The position numbers were made by a program, and so were the translations under genes. A stretch of DNA of 64,000 nucleotides from Brachybacterium phenoliresistens (GTDB taxonomy: Bacteria > Actinomycetota > Actinomycetes > Actinomycetales > Dermabacteraceae), in NCBI RefSeq assembly GCF_000576425.1, contig NZ_KK069988.1, forward strand, positions 539,976 to 603,975. The letters are read 5' to 3'. Under the pieces are notes generated by a model. That model was not told the DNA's origin, did no database searches, and saw nothing but the letters and a program-made list of their open reading frames with translations. Position 1 is the stretch's first letter, and each line of letters begins with the position of its first letter. This document shows, in pieces, positions 29,199-38,721 of this stretch.

Positions 29199-29204
29199 TA
29201 TGAT
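29199..29204 (+). promoter_or_regulatory. sepH -10 box
   Basis: TATGAT, about 40 bases before the ATG at 29244, which has its own GGAGAGGA. Leader of roughly 33 bases; this is a conventional led transcript. Confidence 0.55.
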
Positions 29205-29243
29205 CGACGCACGGTCCGACCACACCCGACGGAGAGGACGACG

Positions 29244-30593
29244 ATGCGAGAGCTCGAGCTCGACGGTATCCACGACGACGACGAGCACGTCATCCTGGTC
29301 GATTCCGACGGCGGTCGGTACACCCTGCAGATCGACGAGGCCCTGCGCGCGGCGGTCCGGCGCGACCGGCCCGCGCTCGGGGCGATCCGCGCCACCGCGG
29401 CGACGCCGCTGCGTCCCCGCGACATCCAGGCCATGCTGCGCCAGGGACGCACCGCCGAGGAGATCGCCGAGATCGCGAAGGTCTCCCTCGAGCACGTGCG
29501 CCGCTACGAGGGCCCCGTGCTGGCCGAGCGCGAGTACACCGCCCAGCGCTGCCGCGCCTTCCCGGTGGGACGCGGCGACGGCCCCTCCCTCGGCGAGATC
29601 GTGGCCGAGCGGCTCGCGGCCCGGCGCGCCGGGGAGGACGTGCGCTGGGACGCCTGGCGCCGCGCCGACGGCACCTGGGATCTCGAGCTGGCCTTCACCG
29701 CGGGCGGCCGCGAGCGCTCCGCCCACTGGGTCGCCGATCTCGACCGTCGCAGCATCGTCGCGGAGGACGACGAGGCCCGCTGGCTCGTCGACGAGGACCC
29801 GGCGGCTCCCGAGCCGGGCGCGGGCCGTGCCCGGCTGACCGCCATCAAGCGCTCCGTCTACGACATCGAGGCGGACGGCTCCTTCGAGGAGACCGCCGCC
29901 CGGACCCGCCCGCGGCCCCTGGCCTGGCGCCCGCGCCCCGAGCCGTCCGTCGAGGCCGAGCCTGCCGCCGGCCGCACGGAGGACCCCTCCCGGGAGCGGA
30001 GCCGCAGCGAGGCGCGCCGGGACCACCCGGCGTCGATCGATGCCGACGAGCTCGACGCCCTCAACGCCCGGCGCGGACTGCGCTCGGTCCCCTCGCCCGC
30101 GGCGGTCCCGGTGCCGGACGGCGACGAGGAGCCGGTGTGGGAGAGCCTGGACGAGCCCGCGGCCCCTGCGGACGCGCCGAACCCGGCTGCGGGCTCCGCC
30201 CCGGCCGCCGAGGACGCCACCTCCCCGGACCCGGCCGATGAGGAGGCGCTGGCCGAGCACGCCCGCGAGCTCGCGGGCGCATCCCAGCCCGTCGACGACC
30301 TCGAGAGCCTGCAGGAGCCCTCCGGCGAGGATTCCGAGGAGCCCGTCGCCGACGGGGAGCCCGACGAGGCGTCCGCCGCGGACGACGCTCCGGCGGCGGA
30401 GCGCGCCGACCCCGCCCCCGGGGAGAACGACACGGTCGAGCTCACCCCGCTGCCGGGCTTCGCCGAGGAGTCCTCCGGCCCTGCGGAGCCGGAGGAGGCG
30501 CCGGTGCGCAAGCCCGCCCGCAAGAAGTCCGGATCCAAGCGCTCCAGCATCCCCAGCTGGGACGAGATCGTCTTCGGCTCGAAGCACGACTGA
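29244..30593 (+). CDS. sepH: cell division protein SepH (DUF3071)
   Basis: Actinobacterial FtsZ-binding protein that promotes FtsZ assembly at the septum. 449 residues: N-terminal DUF3071 domain with a helix-turn-helix-like region (RPRDIQAMLRQGRTAEEIAE, VSLEHVRRYEGPVLAERE), then a tryptophan-containing beta region (DVRWDAWRRADGTWDLEL), a 220-residue acidic/Pro/Ala-rich linker, and the conserved C-terminal tip KRSSIPSWDEIVFG. The longer upstream open frame is not coding: GGAGAGGA precedes this ATG. Confidence 0.93.
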   Translation: MRELELDGIHDDDEHVILVDSDGGRYTLQIDEALRAAVRRDRPALGAIRATAATPLRPRDIQAMLRQGRTAEEIAEIAKVSLEHVRRYEGPVLAEREYTAQRCRAFPVGRGDGPSLGEIVAERLAARRAGEDVRWDAWRRADGTWDLELAFTAGGRERSAHWVADLDRRSIVAEDDEARWLVDEDPAAPEPGAGRARLTAIKRSVYDIEADGSFEETAARTRPRPLAWRPRPEPSVEAEPAAGRTEDPSRERSRSEARRDHPASIDADELDALNARRGLRSVPSPAAVPVPDGDEEPVWESLDEPAAPADAPNPAAGSAPAAEDATSPDPADEEALAEHARELAGASQPVDDLESLQEPSGEDSEEPVADGEPDEASAADDAPAAERADPAPGENDTVELTPLPGFAEESSGPAEPEEAPVRKPARKKSGSKRSSIPSWDEIVFGSKHD

Positions 30594-30763
30594 CGGCTCG
30601 GCGCCGCCGGGCCGCCGGAGGCGCCGCGGGGCCGTCCAGGGCAGGGCCGGCGGACGGCGCCGCGGGGCCGACCGAGGCATGGCCGGCGGACGGCGCTGCG
30701 GTGCCGACCAGGGCAGGGCCGACGGACGGCCGCCGCCGGACAGGCTGACCGACGCAGGGCCGG
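30594..30763. other. convergent junction with tandem repeats
   Basis: 170 bases between the sepH stop and the stop of the minus-strand phosphodiesterase. Filled by the 36-bp repeat listed next and degenerate partial copies at both sides. Confidence 0.6.
30628..30735. repeat. three tandem 36-bp repeats
   Basis: Units 30628-30663, 30664-30699 and 30700-30735 share the frame GGGGCCG-CC-GGCA-GGCCG-CGGACGGC with a few substitutions each. A partial unit lies on each side. The unit length divides by three, but no gene reads through it. Confidence 0.8.
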
Positions 30764-31903
30764 TCAGACCTCGACGCTGAGCAGCGGGACGAGGCTCTCG
30801 CGGGCCGTGAGGGACCCGTGCACGCCGATCTCGGGGTGCCGCGGCGCGGGCCTGCCCGGATCGACCAGGGTCGTGCGCCCGCGTGCCAGCACAAGCACGT
30901 CCCCCATGCGTCCGCGCGCATGGGGCGCCGGCTCCTCCCCCGGCGGACCGAGGACCCCGGCGGCGATCACCTCCGCGCGCGAGAGCACGAGGGCCCTCTC
31001 CCCGAGACCCTCCCGCAGCAGCTCCGCGAGCTGCGCGGCGCCGTCCTCGCCGCCCCGGGCACCGATCCACATCGCCCGGGACTCCCCCGCGATCACCGCG
31101 ACCAGGTCGCGCACCCCGGGCAGCGCCGTCGGGTCCAGGCGGAGCCGGGGATCCACGTCGACCATCCCGTGATCCGCGGTCAGGTGGATCCGGGTGCGCG
31201 GCGGAAGGCGGCGCAGCAGCGTCGCGAGCAGCGCGTCGACCTCGGAGACGGCCTCGCGCCACGGATCGGAGTCCACGCCGTACCGGTGCCCGGCATGGTC
31301 CACGTCGTCGACGTGGAGGTGGACCACGCCGCCCTTCCCCGCCCGCTGCAGGGCGGTGCGCACCGCGTCGACCCGCTCGTCGGGGCGGCGATGGGGCACG
31401 AAGTCCCAGCCCCGGAAGGCGACCGCGCTGAGGTGGCTGCCGGAGTGCTTGAGCGGGCCCACATGGACGGCGCGCCGGGTGCTGGACTCCCCCAGGGTCG
31501 CCTGCGGCATCCAGCGCACGGGATCCACGTGCGGGGCGTCCCCGGTGAGCTGGTTGACCGCCACCCCGCGCTCGGGATCGATGGTGGTGTACCCCAGGAC
31601 CCCGTGGCGGATCGGCGGCAGGCCCGTGAGCAGGGACGTCATGGCGGTGGCGGTGGTCGCCGGGGTGACGGTGCGCAGGGTGCGGGTCTGCCCGGCGAGG
31701 CGGCGCAGGGTGGGGGCGAGGGAGAGGTGCTCGTCCAGCAGCTCCCGCCCCAGCCCGTCGGCCAGCACCACGAGGTCCCGGCCCCCCGGGCCTGCGGCGC
31801 CGGCGGGCAGGAGGTCCGCGACCACGCCCAGGATCCCCGGTGCCGCGCCCCCGGCGAACGGCGGGGCGAGCAGGTCGCCGCCGAGCTCAGGCCTCGAGCT
31901 CAT
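30764..31903 (-). CDS. nucleotide pyrophosphatase/phosphodiesterase, alkaline phosphatase superfamily
   Basis: 379-residue phosphodiesterase of the NPP branch. Metal and nucleophile motifs: VVLADGLG (first Asp), PATTATAMTSLLTG (Thr nucleophile), DVDHAGHRYG and TADHGMVDVD. No signal peptide seen, so a cytoplasmic place is likely. The start ATG at 31903 lies inside the DUF5998 gene end (17-base overlap). Last gene of an operon with DUF5998 and the acetyltransferase; the natural substrate is not known. Confidence 0.88.
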   Translation of the reverse strand: MSSRPELGGDLLAPPFAGGAAPGILGVVADLLPAGAAGPGGRDLVVLADGLGRELLDEHLSLAPTLRRLAGQTRTLRTVTPATTATAMTSLLTGLPPIRHGVLGYTTIDPERGVAVNQLTGDAPHVDPVRWMPQATLGESSTRRAVHVGPLKHSGSHLSAVAFRGWDFVPHRRPDERVDAVRTALQRAGKGGVVHLHVDDVDHAGHRYGVDSDPWREAVSEVDALLATLLRRLPPRTRIHLTADHGMVDVDPRLRLDPTALPGVRDLVAVIAGESRAMWIGARGGEDGAAQLAELLREGLGERALVLSRAEVIAAGVLGPPGEEPAPHARGRMGDVLVLARGRTTLVDPGRPAPRHPEIGVHGSLTARESLVPLLSVEV

Positions 31904-32462
31904 CGACCGCGTCCATGAGGCGCTCGTGGAAGGCGATCGCCGCGGCCACCGCGAGGGGGCCGTCGGCGAGGGCGCTGATGCGCAGGGCGAGATCCGACGG
32001 GGCCAGCGTGCCCGTGTAGCCATGGTCGGCCTGGCAGTTGGGGTCCTCGCACCAGGCCCGCTCGAGGTCGATCCGGCGGCTGCCGCCCCAGGAGATGCCG
32101 AGGGTGACCTCGGACTCCTCGACGCCGCTGCCCTCGTCATCGGCCGCGAAGACCTGGGTGAGGCCCGTGGTGCCAATCCGGTCCAGGCGCACCTTCTCGG
32201 TGGTGGCGACGACCTGGGGCGGGTTCAGCTCATCGGCCGACTCGTCGTCGATGTGGGAGATCACCAGGTGGCGCTCGGTGAGGGCGAGGACGGTCAGATG
32301 GCGGCGCACCTCGGAGCCGTCGAAGGTGGTCTCGGGCCGCACCAGGTGCGCACGCACCGGGGCGCCGCGCAGGGCCCGCGCCACACAGGCCGCGGCGGTC
32401 TGCGGGAAGTAGCCGGAGGCCTCCAGCTCGGAGGCGAGGTCCGCGGGCAGCGCTGAGGTCAT
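31887..32462 (-). CDS. DUF5998 family protein
   Basis: 191 residues, soluble, mixed alpha/beta; contains LVRPETTFDGSEVRRHLTVLALTERHLV and a conserved pair of cysteines in WCEDPNCQADHGYTG. A small actinobacterial family of unknown function. ATGA overlap with the acetyltransferase gene upstream and 17-base overlap with the phosphodiesterase downstream make it the middle of a tightly coupled three-gene operon. Confidence 0.82.
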   Translation of the reverse strand: MTSALPADLASELEASGYFPQTAAACVARALRGAPVRAHLVRPETTFDGSEVRRHLTVLALTERHLVISHIDDESADELNPPQVVATTEKVRLDRIGTTGLTQVFAADDEGSGVEESEVTLGISWGGSRRIDLERAWCEDPNCQADHGYTGTLAPSDLALRISALADGPLAVAAAIAFHERLMDAVDELEA

Positions 32463-35191
32463 TCCCCCAGTCTCCCACGCAGCGGGTCGGATCCGGGACC
32501 GCTGAGGATGCGCCGGGTGCCGTCGGTGCGGTTGGGCGCATGGGCGACCTCCGCGCTCGCGCCGACCACCTTCACGCCGTCGAGCCCGACCACCACCGGA
32601 TACAGCTCGAGCCGGCGCAGCTCGGGCAGGTCCTCGGCGATCACCCCCACCCGCGCGAGCAGGTCGGCGAGCGCCGCCCGGTCCACGTGCGGCATCCCGC
32701 GGTCCCCGCGCAGCTTGGCGGCCGTCGCGGGCGAGGACATGAGCCGTTCGACGACCTGCGGGCCCAGCGGCGGGATCGCATAGGCGATGTCGTCCAGCAG
32801 GTCCGTGGCGTCGCCGGCGACGGAGAAGGAGACCACCGGCCCCAGCGCCGGGTCCTCCGTGGAGCGGATGACCACGGGCACGCCGGGCGGGGCCATGCGC
32901 TGCAGCTCCAGAGGGGCGTCGGAGTACGAGAGCTCGGCGCGCATGCGGGTGAAGGCGTGGGCGAGCTGGGCGGGGTCGGCGATGTCCAGGCGCACGCCGC
33001 CGAGGTCGGTGCGGTGGCGGAGCACCGGGTCGGTGCTCTTGAGGGCGAGCGGGTAGCCGATCCGCCCGGCGGCCTGGAGGGCCTGGTCGACGTCGTGCAC
33101 CTCGGCGGTGGGTAGGGCGCCGATGCCGTAGGCGGCCAGCAGGTCCCGCACTTGCTGCCCGGACAGCGCGCGCGGCGCGCCGGGCCGCTCGGGCAGCAGC
33201 TCGCGCACCATCGTGCGGGCGGCCTCGACGTCGATGTCCGCGGGACGCTCGGGCGGGGCGTCGTCCACCGCGCTGCGGCGCGCCGCGGCGAGCAGGCCCG
33301 CGGCGGCGCGCATCGCGGCGGCGGGGCTGGTGTGCACGGGCGGAAGGGTGCCGTCGGCCCGCACCGCCTCCTCGACCGCCAGCCAGCGGTCGCGGTCGGT
33401 GACCAGGCAGACGACCAGGGCGACCTCGCTCCCGCGGGCGACGGTCGCCATCGCCCGCAGCATGCTCACGAGATCCCCGGTGAGGGGGTCCAGCACCGCC
33501 GCGACCACGAGGTCCACGCCGCCCAGGCCCGCCATCGAGGTGAAGGCACGCTGGACCAGCCGGGGGTCCTCCGCGAGGGGGACGGAGCGGTTGTCGGCGC
33601 TGACCCGGATGCGGTGGCGGTCCGCCGCGCCGCGCAGGGCCTCGCCGAGGGCGGCGGTGTTGGAGAGCAGCCCCACCCGCGCGCCCAGCGGCACGCCCTG
33701 CCGCTCGAGCGCGTCGACAAGGTCCATGAGGTGGTCGACGTTGTCGGCCCGCACCACGCCGGCGGCGCTGAGCACCTGGTCCAGCGCGCGGCGCGGCAGG
33801 ACGGAGGCGCGGACGTCATGTCCGGGCGGGGCCTGGGAGCCCACGCCGGGGGGACGCAGGACCACGACGGGACGGGTGCGGGTCAGGCGCCGGGCGATGC
33901 GGGTGAACTTGCGGGGATTTCCCATGGACTCCAGCGCCAGGCCGATGACGCCGACGTCCTCGGACTCGTCCCAGTGCTGGAGGCAGTCGTTGAGGGAGAC
34001 GTCCGCGCGGTTGCCGGCGGCGACGAACTCGTGCACGCCGGTGCCGCGGCGGTCGGTGGCGGCCAGCAGCATGGCCGCCAGGGCGCTGGACTGGGCGGCG
34101 AGCGCCGCCCGCCCGGCCCGCGGCAGCCGCGGGGACAGCGAGGCGTTGATGGGGTGCTCGCCGGTGCGCAGGTAGCCCAGGGCACCGGGGCCCAGCAGCC
34201 GCATGCCGTGGCGGCGCACCCGGGCGACGAGCCGGCGCTGGAGGTCCGCGCGCGTGACGGCGGAGTCGGAGAACCCCTCGGTGGGGATGACCACGCAGCG
34301 CACCCCGATCCGGGCGCAGTCGTCGACGGCCTCGAGGCAGGCCTCGGGGCGCAGGGCGATGACGGCGACGTCGATGGGGCCGGGGACGTCGGCGATGCGG
34401 GCGCGGGTGGGATGCCCGGCGATCTCGAAGTCCTCGCGGGCGACGACGTGGACGACGCCGTCGTAGCCCGAGCGGTCCAGGGCGTCGAGGATGCGCCGCC
34501 CGGCGCTGTCGGCGCGCGAGGAGATCCCGACCACGAGCACGGAGGAGGGGTGGAGCATGCGCTCCATGGCGCGGGCCTCGACGCGGCGCTCCCGCTCGGC
34601 CATCACGGCCAGGGATCGCGCGGTGGGGTCGATGCGGAAGACGACCTGGACGACGCCGTCGTCGAAGGTGCGGCGCACGTCGAAGCCGGCGTCGGTGAAC
34701 ACGCCGATCATCTTCTGGTTCTGCGGGAGGACCTCGGCGGTGAAGGTGTCGATGCCGTGCTCGCGGGCGGCGGCGGCCAGATGCTCCAGGAGGATCGAGG
34801 CCAGCCCCTGCCCCTGCTGGGAGTCGGCGACGTTGAAGGCGACCTCGGCCTCGCGGCCGCCGATGCGGTCGTAGCGGCCCACGGCGATGATGTCGTCCTC
34901 GTGCAGGACCACGAACGCGACCCGGTCGTGGTGGTCCACGCGGGTGAAGCGGTCCAGGTCCCGCGGGGAGAGCCGGGGCATGGCGGCGAAGAACCGCAGG
35001 TACCGCGACTGCTCGGACTGGGCCTGGTGGAAGCGCTGGAGGGCGTCCGCGTCGGTGGGCAGGATCGGCCTCAGGTGCGCGGCCGTGCCGTCGCGCAGGG
35101 CGATGTCCGCCTCCCAGTGGGCAGGGTAGTGCGCAGGGTCCGGAGCGCCCGTGCTCCGACGCCCGGTGCCTGCGTCGCGCCGTGGTGCCAT
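32459..35191 (-). CDS. Pat-like protein acetyltransferase (GNAT + acyl-CoA synthetase domains)
   Basis: 910 residues. GNAT at the N-terminus (about 30-190, acetyl-CoA site VADSQQGQGLASILL), then the CoA-binding and ligase-like domains of NDP-forming acyl-CoA synthetase (about 210-660) and an ATP-grasp domain (about 690-890). This order is the reverse of Salmonella Pat and matches the SlPatA type of Streptomyces. The family acetylates and inactivates acetyl-CoA synthetase and other enzymes. The His-containing GxGSHA loop of active synthetases is degenerate here (GVGSQAPPGHDV), so the synthetase part is probably regulatory. Confidence 0.88.
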   Translation of the reverse strand: MAPRRDAGTGRRSTGAPDPAHYPAHWEADIALRDGTAAHLRPILPTDADALQRFHQAQSEQSRYLRFFAAMPRLSPRDLDRFTRVDHHDRVAFVVLHEDDIIAVGRYDRIGGREAEVAFNVADSQQGQGLASILLEHLAAAAREHGIDTFTAEVLPQNQKMIGVFTDAGFDVRRTFDDGVVQVVFRIDPTARSLAVMAERERRVEARAMERMLHPSSVLVVGISSRADSAGRRILDALDRSGYDGVVHVVAREDFEIAGHPTRARIADVPGPIDVAVIALRPEACLEAVDDCARIGVRCVVIPTEGFSDSAVTRADLQRRLVARVRRHGMRLLGPGALGYLRTGEHPINASLSPRLPRAGRAALAAQSSALAAMLLAATDRRGTGVHEFVAAGNRADVSLNDCLQHWDESEDVGVIGLALESMGNPRKFTRIARRLTRTRPVVVLRPPGVGSQAPPGHDVRASVLPRRALDQVLSAAGVVRADNVDHLMDLVDALERQGVPLGARVGLLSNTAALGEALRGAADRHRIRVSADNRSVPLAEDPRLVQRAFTSMAGLGGVDLVVAAVLDPLTGDLVSMLRAMATVARGSEVALVVCLVTDRDRWLAVEEAVRADGTLPPVHTSPAAAMRAAAGLLAAARRSAVDDAPPERPADIDVEAARTMVRELLPERPGAPRALSGQQVRDLLAAYGIGALPTAEVHDVDQALQAAGRIGYPLALKSTDPVLRHRTDLGGVRLDIADPAQLAHAFTRMRAELSYSDAPLELQRMAPPGVPVVIRSTEDPALGPVVSFSVAGDATDLLDDIAYAIPPLGPQVVERLMSSPATAAKLRGDRGMPHVDRAALADLLARVGVIAEDLPELRRLELYPVVVGLDGVKVVGASAEVAHAPNRTDGTRRILSGPGSDPLRGRLGE

Positions 35192-35285
35192 GGGGCGAGC
35201 CTAGCGGGTCGCCCCGGGGCGGGATGATCCGATTCACGGCGTCACCTGCCGCGATCCGGCGCGGCGGTGAGGCAGGATAGCGGCT

Positions 35286-37736
35286 ATGGCCACTTCGCGC
35301 AGAACCCCGGCTCCGGCGGACGAGAACTCCGACGGGACGATCGTCGATGTCGACGTCACCAGCGAGATGGAGAGCTCGTTCCTCGAGTACGCCTACTCGG
35401 TGATCTATTCGCGGGCCCTGCCCGATGCGCGCGACGGCCTCAAGCCGGTGCAGCGCCGGATCCTCTACATGATGGACGACATGGGCCTGCGGCCCGACCG
35501 CGGGCACGTCAAGAGCCAGCGCGTGGTCGGCGAGGTGATGGGCAAGCTGCACCCCCATGGCGACACCGCGATCTACGACGCCCTGGTGCGCATGGCGCAG
35601 GACTTCTCCATGCGCCTGCCGCTGGTGGACGGGCACGGCAACTTCGGCTCCCTCGACAACGGGCCGGCGGCGCCGCGCTACACGGAGGCGCGCCCGGCCC
35701 GCGCGGCCACGCTCATGACGGACTCGCTGGACGAGGACGTCGTGGAGATGATCCCGAACTACGACAACCAGCTCACCCAGCCCGAGGTGCTGCCCGCCCA
35801 GTTCCCGAACCTGCTGGTCAACGGGGCCTCCGGCATCGCGGTGGGCATGGCCACGAACATGCCCCCGCACAACCTCGTCGAGGTGATCGCGGCGGCCCGC
35901 CACCTGATCGCCCACCCGGACGCCTCCCTCGAGGACCTCATGCGCCTGGTGCCCGGACCGGACCTGCCCTCCGGCGGCCGGATCGTGGGCCTCGAGGGGA
36001 TCCGCGACGCGTACCGGACGGGGCGCGGATCCTTCAAGGTCCGTGCCACCACCCGCATCGAGAACGTCACCAGCCGCAAGAAGGGCATCGTCGTCACCGA
36101 GCTGCCCTACCAGGTGGGCCCGGAGAAGGTCGCCGAGAAGCTGCGCGATGCGGTGCAGTCCAAGAAGGTCCAGGGCATCAGCGACTACCAGGACCTCACC
36201 GACCGGCACCACGGCCTGCGCCTCGTGCTCACCGTGAAGTCGGGCTTCAACCCCGAGGCCGTGCTCGAGCAGCTGTACCGGTACACGCCGATGGAGGACT
36301 CCTTCGGCATCAACAACGTGGCGCTGGTCGAGGGACAGCCCCGCACCCTCGGGCTGAAGTCGCTGCTCGAGGTGTTCGTCGATCACCGCCTGGTGGTGGT
36401 GCGGCGCCGCACGGAGCATCGTCTGCGCCGCCGGCAGGACCGCCTCCACCTGGTCGAGGGCCTGCTCATCGCGATCCTCGACATCGACGAGGTCATCCAG
36501 ATCATCCGCGCGGCGGACGACGGCGAGCGGGCCCGCACCGCCCTCATGTCCGCCTTCGACCTCTCGCAGGCGCAGGCCGAGTACATCCTCGAGCTGCGGC
36601 TGCGGCGCCTGACGAAGTTCTCCCGTCTCGAGCTCGAGAGCGAGCGGGACTCCCTGCGGGCCGAGATCGAGGAGCTCGAACGGATCCTCGGCTCGGAGCA
36701 GGTGCTGCGCGATCTGGTCTCCGCCGAGCTCGCGGCCGTCGCCGCCGAGCACGGCACGCCGCGGCGCACCGTGCTGCTGGAGGCCGGCGCCCAGCCCGCG
36801 CCGCAGAGCTCCTCGCTCGAGGTGGCCGATGAGCCGTGCCGCGTGCTGCTCAGCGGCTCGGGCCTGGTGGCCCGCACCGCCGGGGACGCGGAGATCCCCC
36901 GGGAGGGCGGCCGTTCCGCGCACGACGTCCTGGTCTCCCAGGTGCTGACCACGACCCGCTCGCAGGTGGGCGCGGTGACCGACCGCGGCCGCCTGCTGCA
37001 CCTCGGGGTGGTGGACCTCCCCTCCCTCGCCCCCACGGCGGCAGCGCCCTCCCTCGCCGGCGGCACGCGGCTGTCGGACCTGCTCGCCCTGGACAAGGAC
37101 GAGAAGGTCATCGCCCTGGTGCGGGCGAGCGAGGAGGACCGCGCCCGCGGCGGCTGCCTGGCCCTGGGCACCCGCGACGGCGTGGTCAAGCGGGTCTCCC
37201 TGGACTTCCCGCGCTCGGACGGCTTCGAGATCATCGGCCTGAAGGGCGATGACCGGGTCGTCGGCGTGGTCGACATCGAGGACGACACCGATCTGGACCT
37301 GGTGATGGTCAGCTCCGATGCGCAGCTGCTGCACTTCCCCGCCTCCGGGGTGCGTCCGCAGGGCCGCAGCGCGGGCGGCGTGGCCGGCATCAAGCTCTCC
37401 GCCGGCGCCACGGTCGTGGCGTTCACGGCCGTCGACGTCACCCGCCCGGCCGAGGTCGTCACCATCGCCGGCACCTCGCAGGCGCTGCCGGGGACGCAGA
37501 CCGGCTCGCTGAAGGTCTCGGACCTGACCGAGTTCCCCGCCAAGGGGCGTGCCACCGGCGGCGTGCGCTGCCACCGCTTCCTGCGCGGCGAGGACGTGCT
37601 GATCGGCGCCTGGGTGGTGCCCTCCCCCGCCCGGGCATGCTCCGAGTCGGGACAGCCGATCGACCTCCCGGAGCCCGTGGGGCGCCGCGACGGGTCCGGC
37701 ACCCCGGTGGCGGTTCCCGTGGCCGCCGTCGGCTGA
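35286..37736 (+). CDS. DNA topoisomerase IV subunit A (GyrA/ParC family)
   Basis: 816-residue DNA-cleaving subunit of a type IIA topoisomerase. Catalytic Arg131-Tyr132 in [12 protein letters not shown]; the quinolone-pocket region [12 protein letters not shown] (82-93) is intact. Coiled-coil gate about 390-490, then a C-terminal beta-pinwheel of about 330 residues. The gyrase hallmark QRRGGKG box is not visible, so I call topoisomerase IV rather than gyrase. Its partner subunit B lies 3 kb away on the other strand. AGGA lies eight bases before the ATG. Confidence 0.93.
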   Translation: MATSRRTPAPADENSDGTIVDVDVTSEMESSFLEYAYSVIYSRALPDARDGLKPVQRRILYMMDDMGLRPDRGHVKSQRVVGEVMGKLHPHGDTAIYDALVRMAQDFSMRLPLVDGHGNFGSLDNGPAAPRYTEARPARAATLMTDSLDEDVVEMIPNYDNQLTQPEVLPAQFPNLLVNGASGIAVGMATNMPPHNLVEVIAAARHLIAHPDASLEDLMRLVPGPDLPSGGRIVGLEGIRDAYRTGRGSFKVRATTRIENVTSRKKGIVVTELPYQVGPEKVAEKLRDAVQSKKVQGISDYQDLTDRHHGLRLVLTVKSGFNPEAVLEQLYRYTPMEDSFGINNVALVEGQPRTLGLKSLLEVFVDHRLVVVRRRTEHRLRRRQDRLHLVEGLLIAILDIDEVIQIIRAADDGERARTALMSAFDLSQAQAEYILELRLRRLTKFSRLELESERDSLRAEIEELERILGSEQVLRDLVSAELAAVAAEHGTPRRTVLLEAGAQPAPQSSSLEVADEPCRVLLSGSGLVARTAGDAEIPREGGRSAHDVLVSQVLTTTRSQVGAVTDRGRLLHLGVVDLPSLAPTAAAPSLAGGTRLSDLLALDKDEKVIALVRASEEDRARGGCLALGTRDGVVKRVSLDFPRSDGFEIIGLKGDDRVVGVVDIEDDTDLDLVMVSSDAQLLHFPASGVRPQGRSAGGVAGIKLSAGATVVAFTAVDVTRPAEVVTIAGTSQALPGTQTGSLKVSDLTEFPAKGRATGGVRCHRFLRGEDVLIGAWVVPSPARACSESGQPIDLPEPVGRRDGSGTPVAVPVAAVG

Positions 37737-37794
37737 CCGCCCTGATCGGCGCGGACCGGCCGCGGCGATCGCGCCGGAGTGGGACCATAGGGGC

Positions 37795-38703
37795 ATGGAC
37801 GAGAACACGACGACCGAACTGCCCCGCGGCGTCCGGCTCGAGGACGTGCACGGCACGCCTGCGGTGCTGGTGGAGATCGCCGCCTGCACCGCCGTCATCC
37901 ATCGGGACGGCGCCCACCTGACCAGCTGGGTCCCCGATGGCGAGGACGACGTGCTGTGGACCAGCCCCGACGCGGTGTACGCGGAGGGCGAGCCGATCCG
38001 CGGCGGGATCCCCCTGATCGGCCCGTGGTTCGGGCCGGGCCGCGACGGCCGCTCCGCGCCGGCCCACGGCTGGCTGCGGCGCCGACGCTGGGATCTCGTC
38101 TCCGCCGAGCGCTTCCACGGCTGGGCCGACGAGGACGCCGATGTGGTCCACTCCGACTCGGTCGCCATCACGCTGGGCCTGGTCGACGACGACCCGGCCG
38201 GCGACGGGATCAGCGCCCAGGTCCACTTCGCGATCGCGGTGGACCACCTGCAGGTGCGCCTGGACATCACCGCCGGCAGCGCGCCGCTGGAGCTCGAGGC
38301 GGCGCTGCACACGTACCTCTCGGTCGGGGACGTGCGCGCCACCCGCCTGCACGGTCTGGCCGGCGCCCGCTATCTCGACAACCTCCAGGACCTGCGCGAG
38401 CTCACCCAGGACGGCGAACCGCAGCTGACCGGCCCCGTGGACCGGGTCTACGACGTCGACGGCCCCGTGACCGTGCACGACGAGGTCCTCGAGCGCGACA
38501 TCGTGATCACCCCCAAGTGCTCCACCCGCACAGTGCTGTGGAACCCGTGGAGCGACGGAGCGGCGCACCTGTCGGACATGCCGCTGGACGCCTGGCAGCA
38601 GTTCCTCTGCGTGGAGACCGCGGTCGCCAAGGACGGCGCCGTGCACCTCGAGCCGGGCCAGACCCATCACCTGCAGGCACGCTACGAGGTCTCCTCCCGC
38701 TGA
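37795..38703 (+). CDS. D-hexose-6-phosphate mutarotase (aldose 1-epimerase family)
   Basis: 302 residues; interconverts alpha and beta anomers of glucose-6-phosphate. YeaD-type motifs: EGEPIRGGIPLIGPWFGPG, catalytic His in PAHGWLRRRRW, DMPLDAWQQFLCVETA with the catalytic Glu. Single beta-sandwich domain of normal length. Stands 58 bases after the topoisomerase gene and may be co-transcribed with it. Sugar specificity is assigned by family only. Confidence 0.88.
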   Translation: MDENTTTELPRGVRLEDVHGTPAVLVEIAACTAVIHRDGAHLTSWVPDGEDDVLWTSPDAVYAEGEPIRGGIPLIGPWFGPGRDGRSAPAHGWLRRRRWDLVSAERFHGWADEDADVVHSDSVAITLGLVDDDPAGDGISAQVHFAIAVDHLQVRLDITAGSAPLELEAALHTYLSVGDVRATRLHGLAGARYLDNLQDLRELTQDGEPQLTGPVDRVYDVDGPVTVHDEVLERDIVITPKCSTRTVLWNPWSDGAAHLSDMPLDAWQQFLCVETAVAKDGAVHLEPGQTHHLQARYEVSSR

Positions 38704-38721
38704 GCGCCGGGGCCCCGCCGC

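Noticed and set aside
33816-38342. A 1508-codon minus-strand frame
   Set aside because: Antisense to the topoisomerase subunit A and the epimerase, and out of frame with the acetyltransferase; composition is that of a GC shadow.
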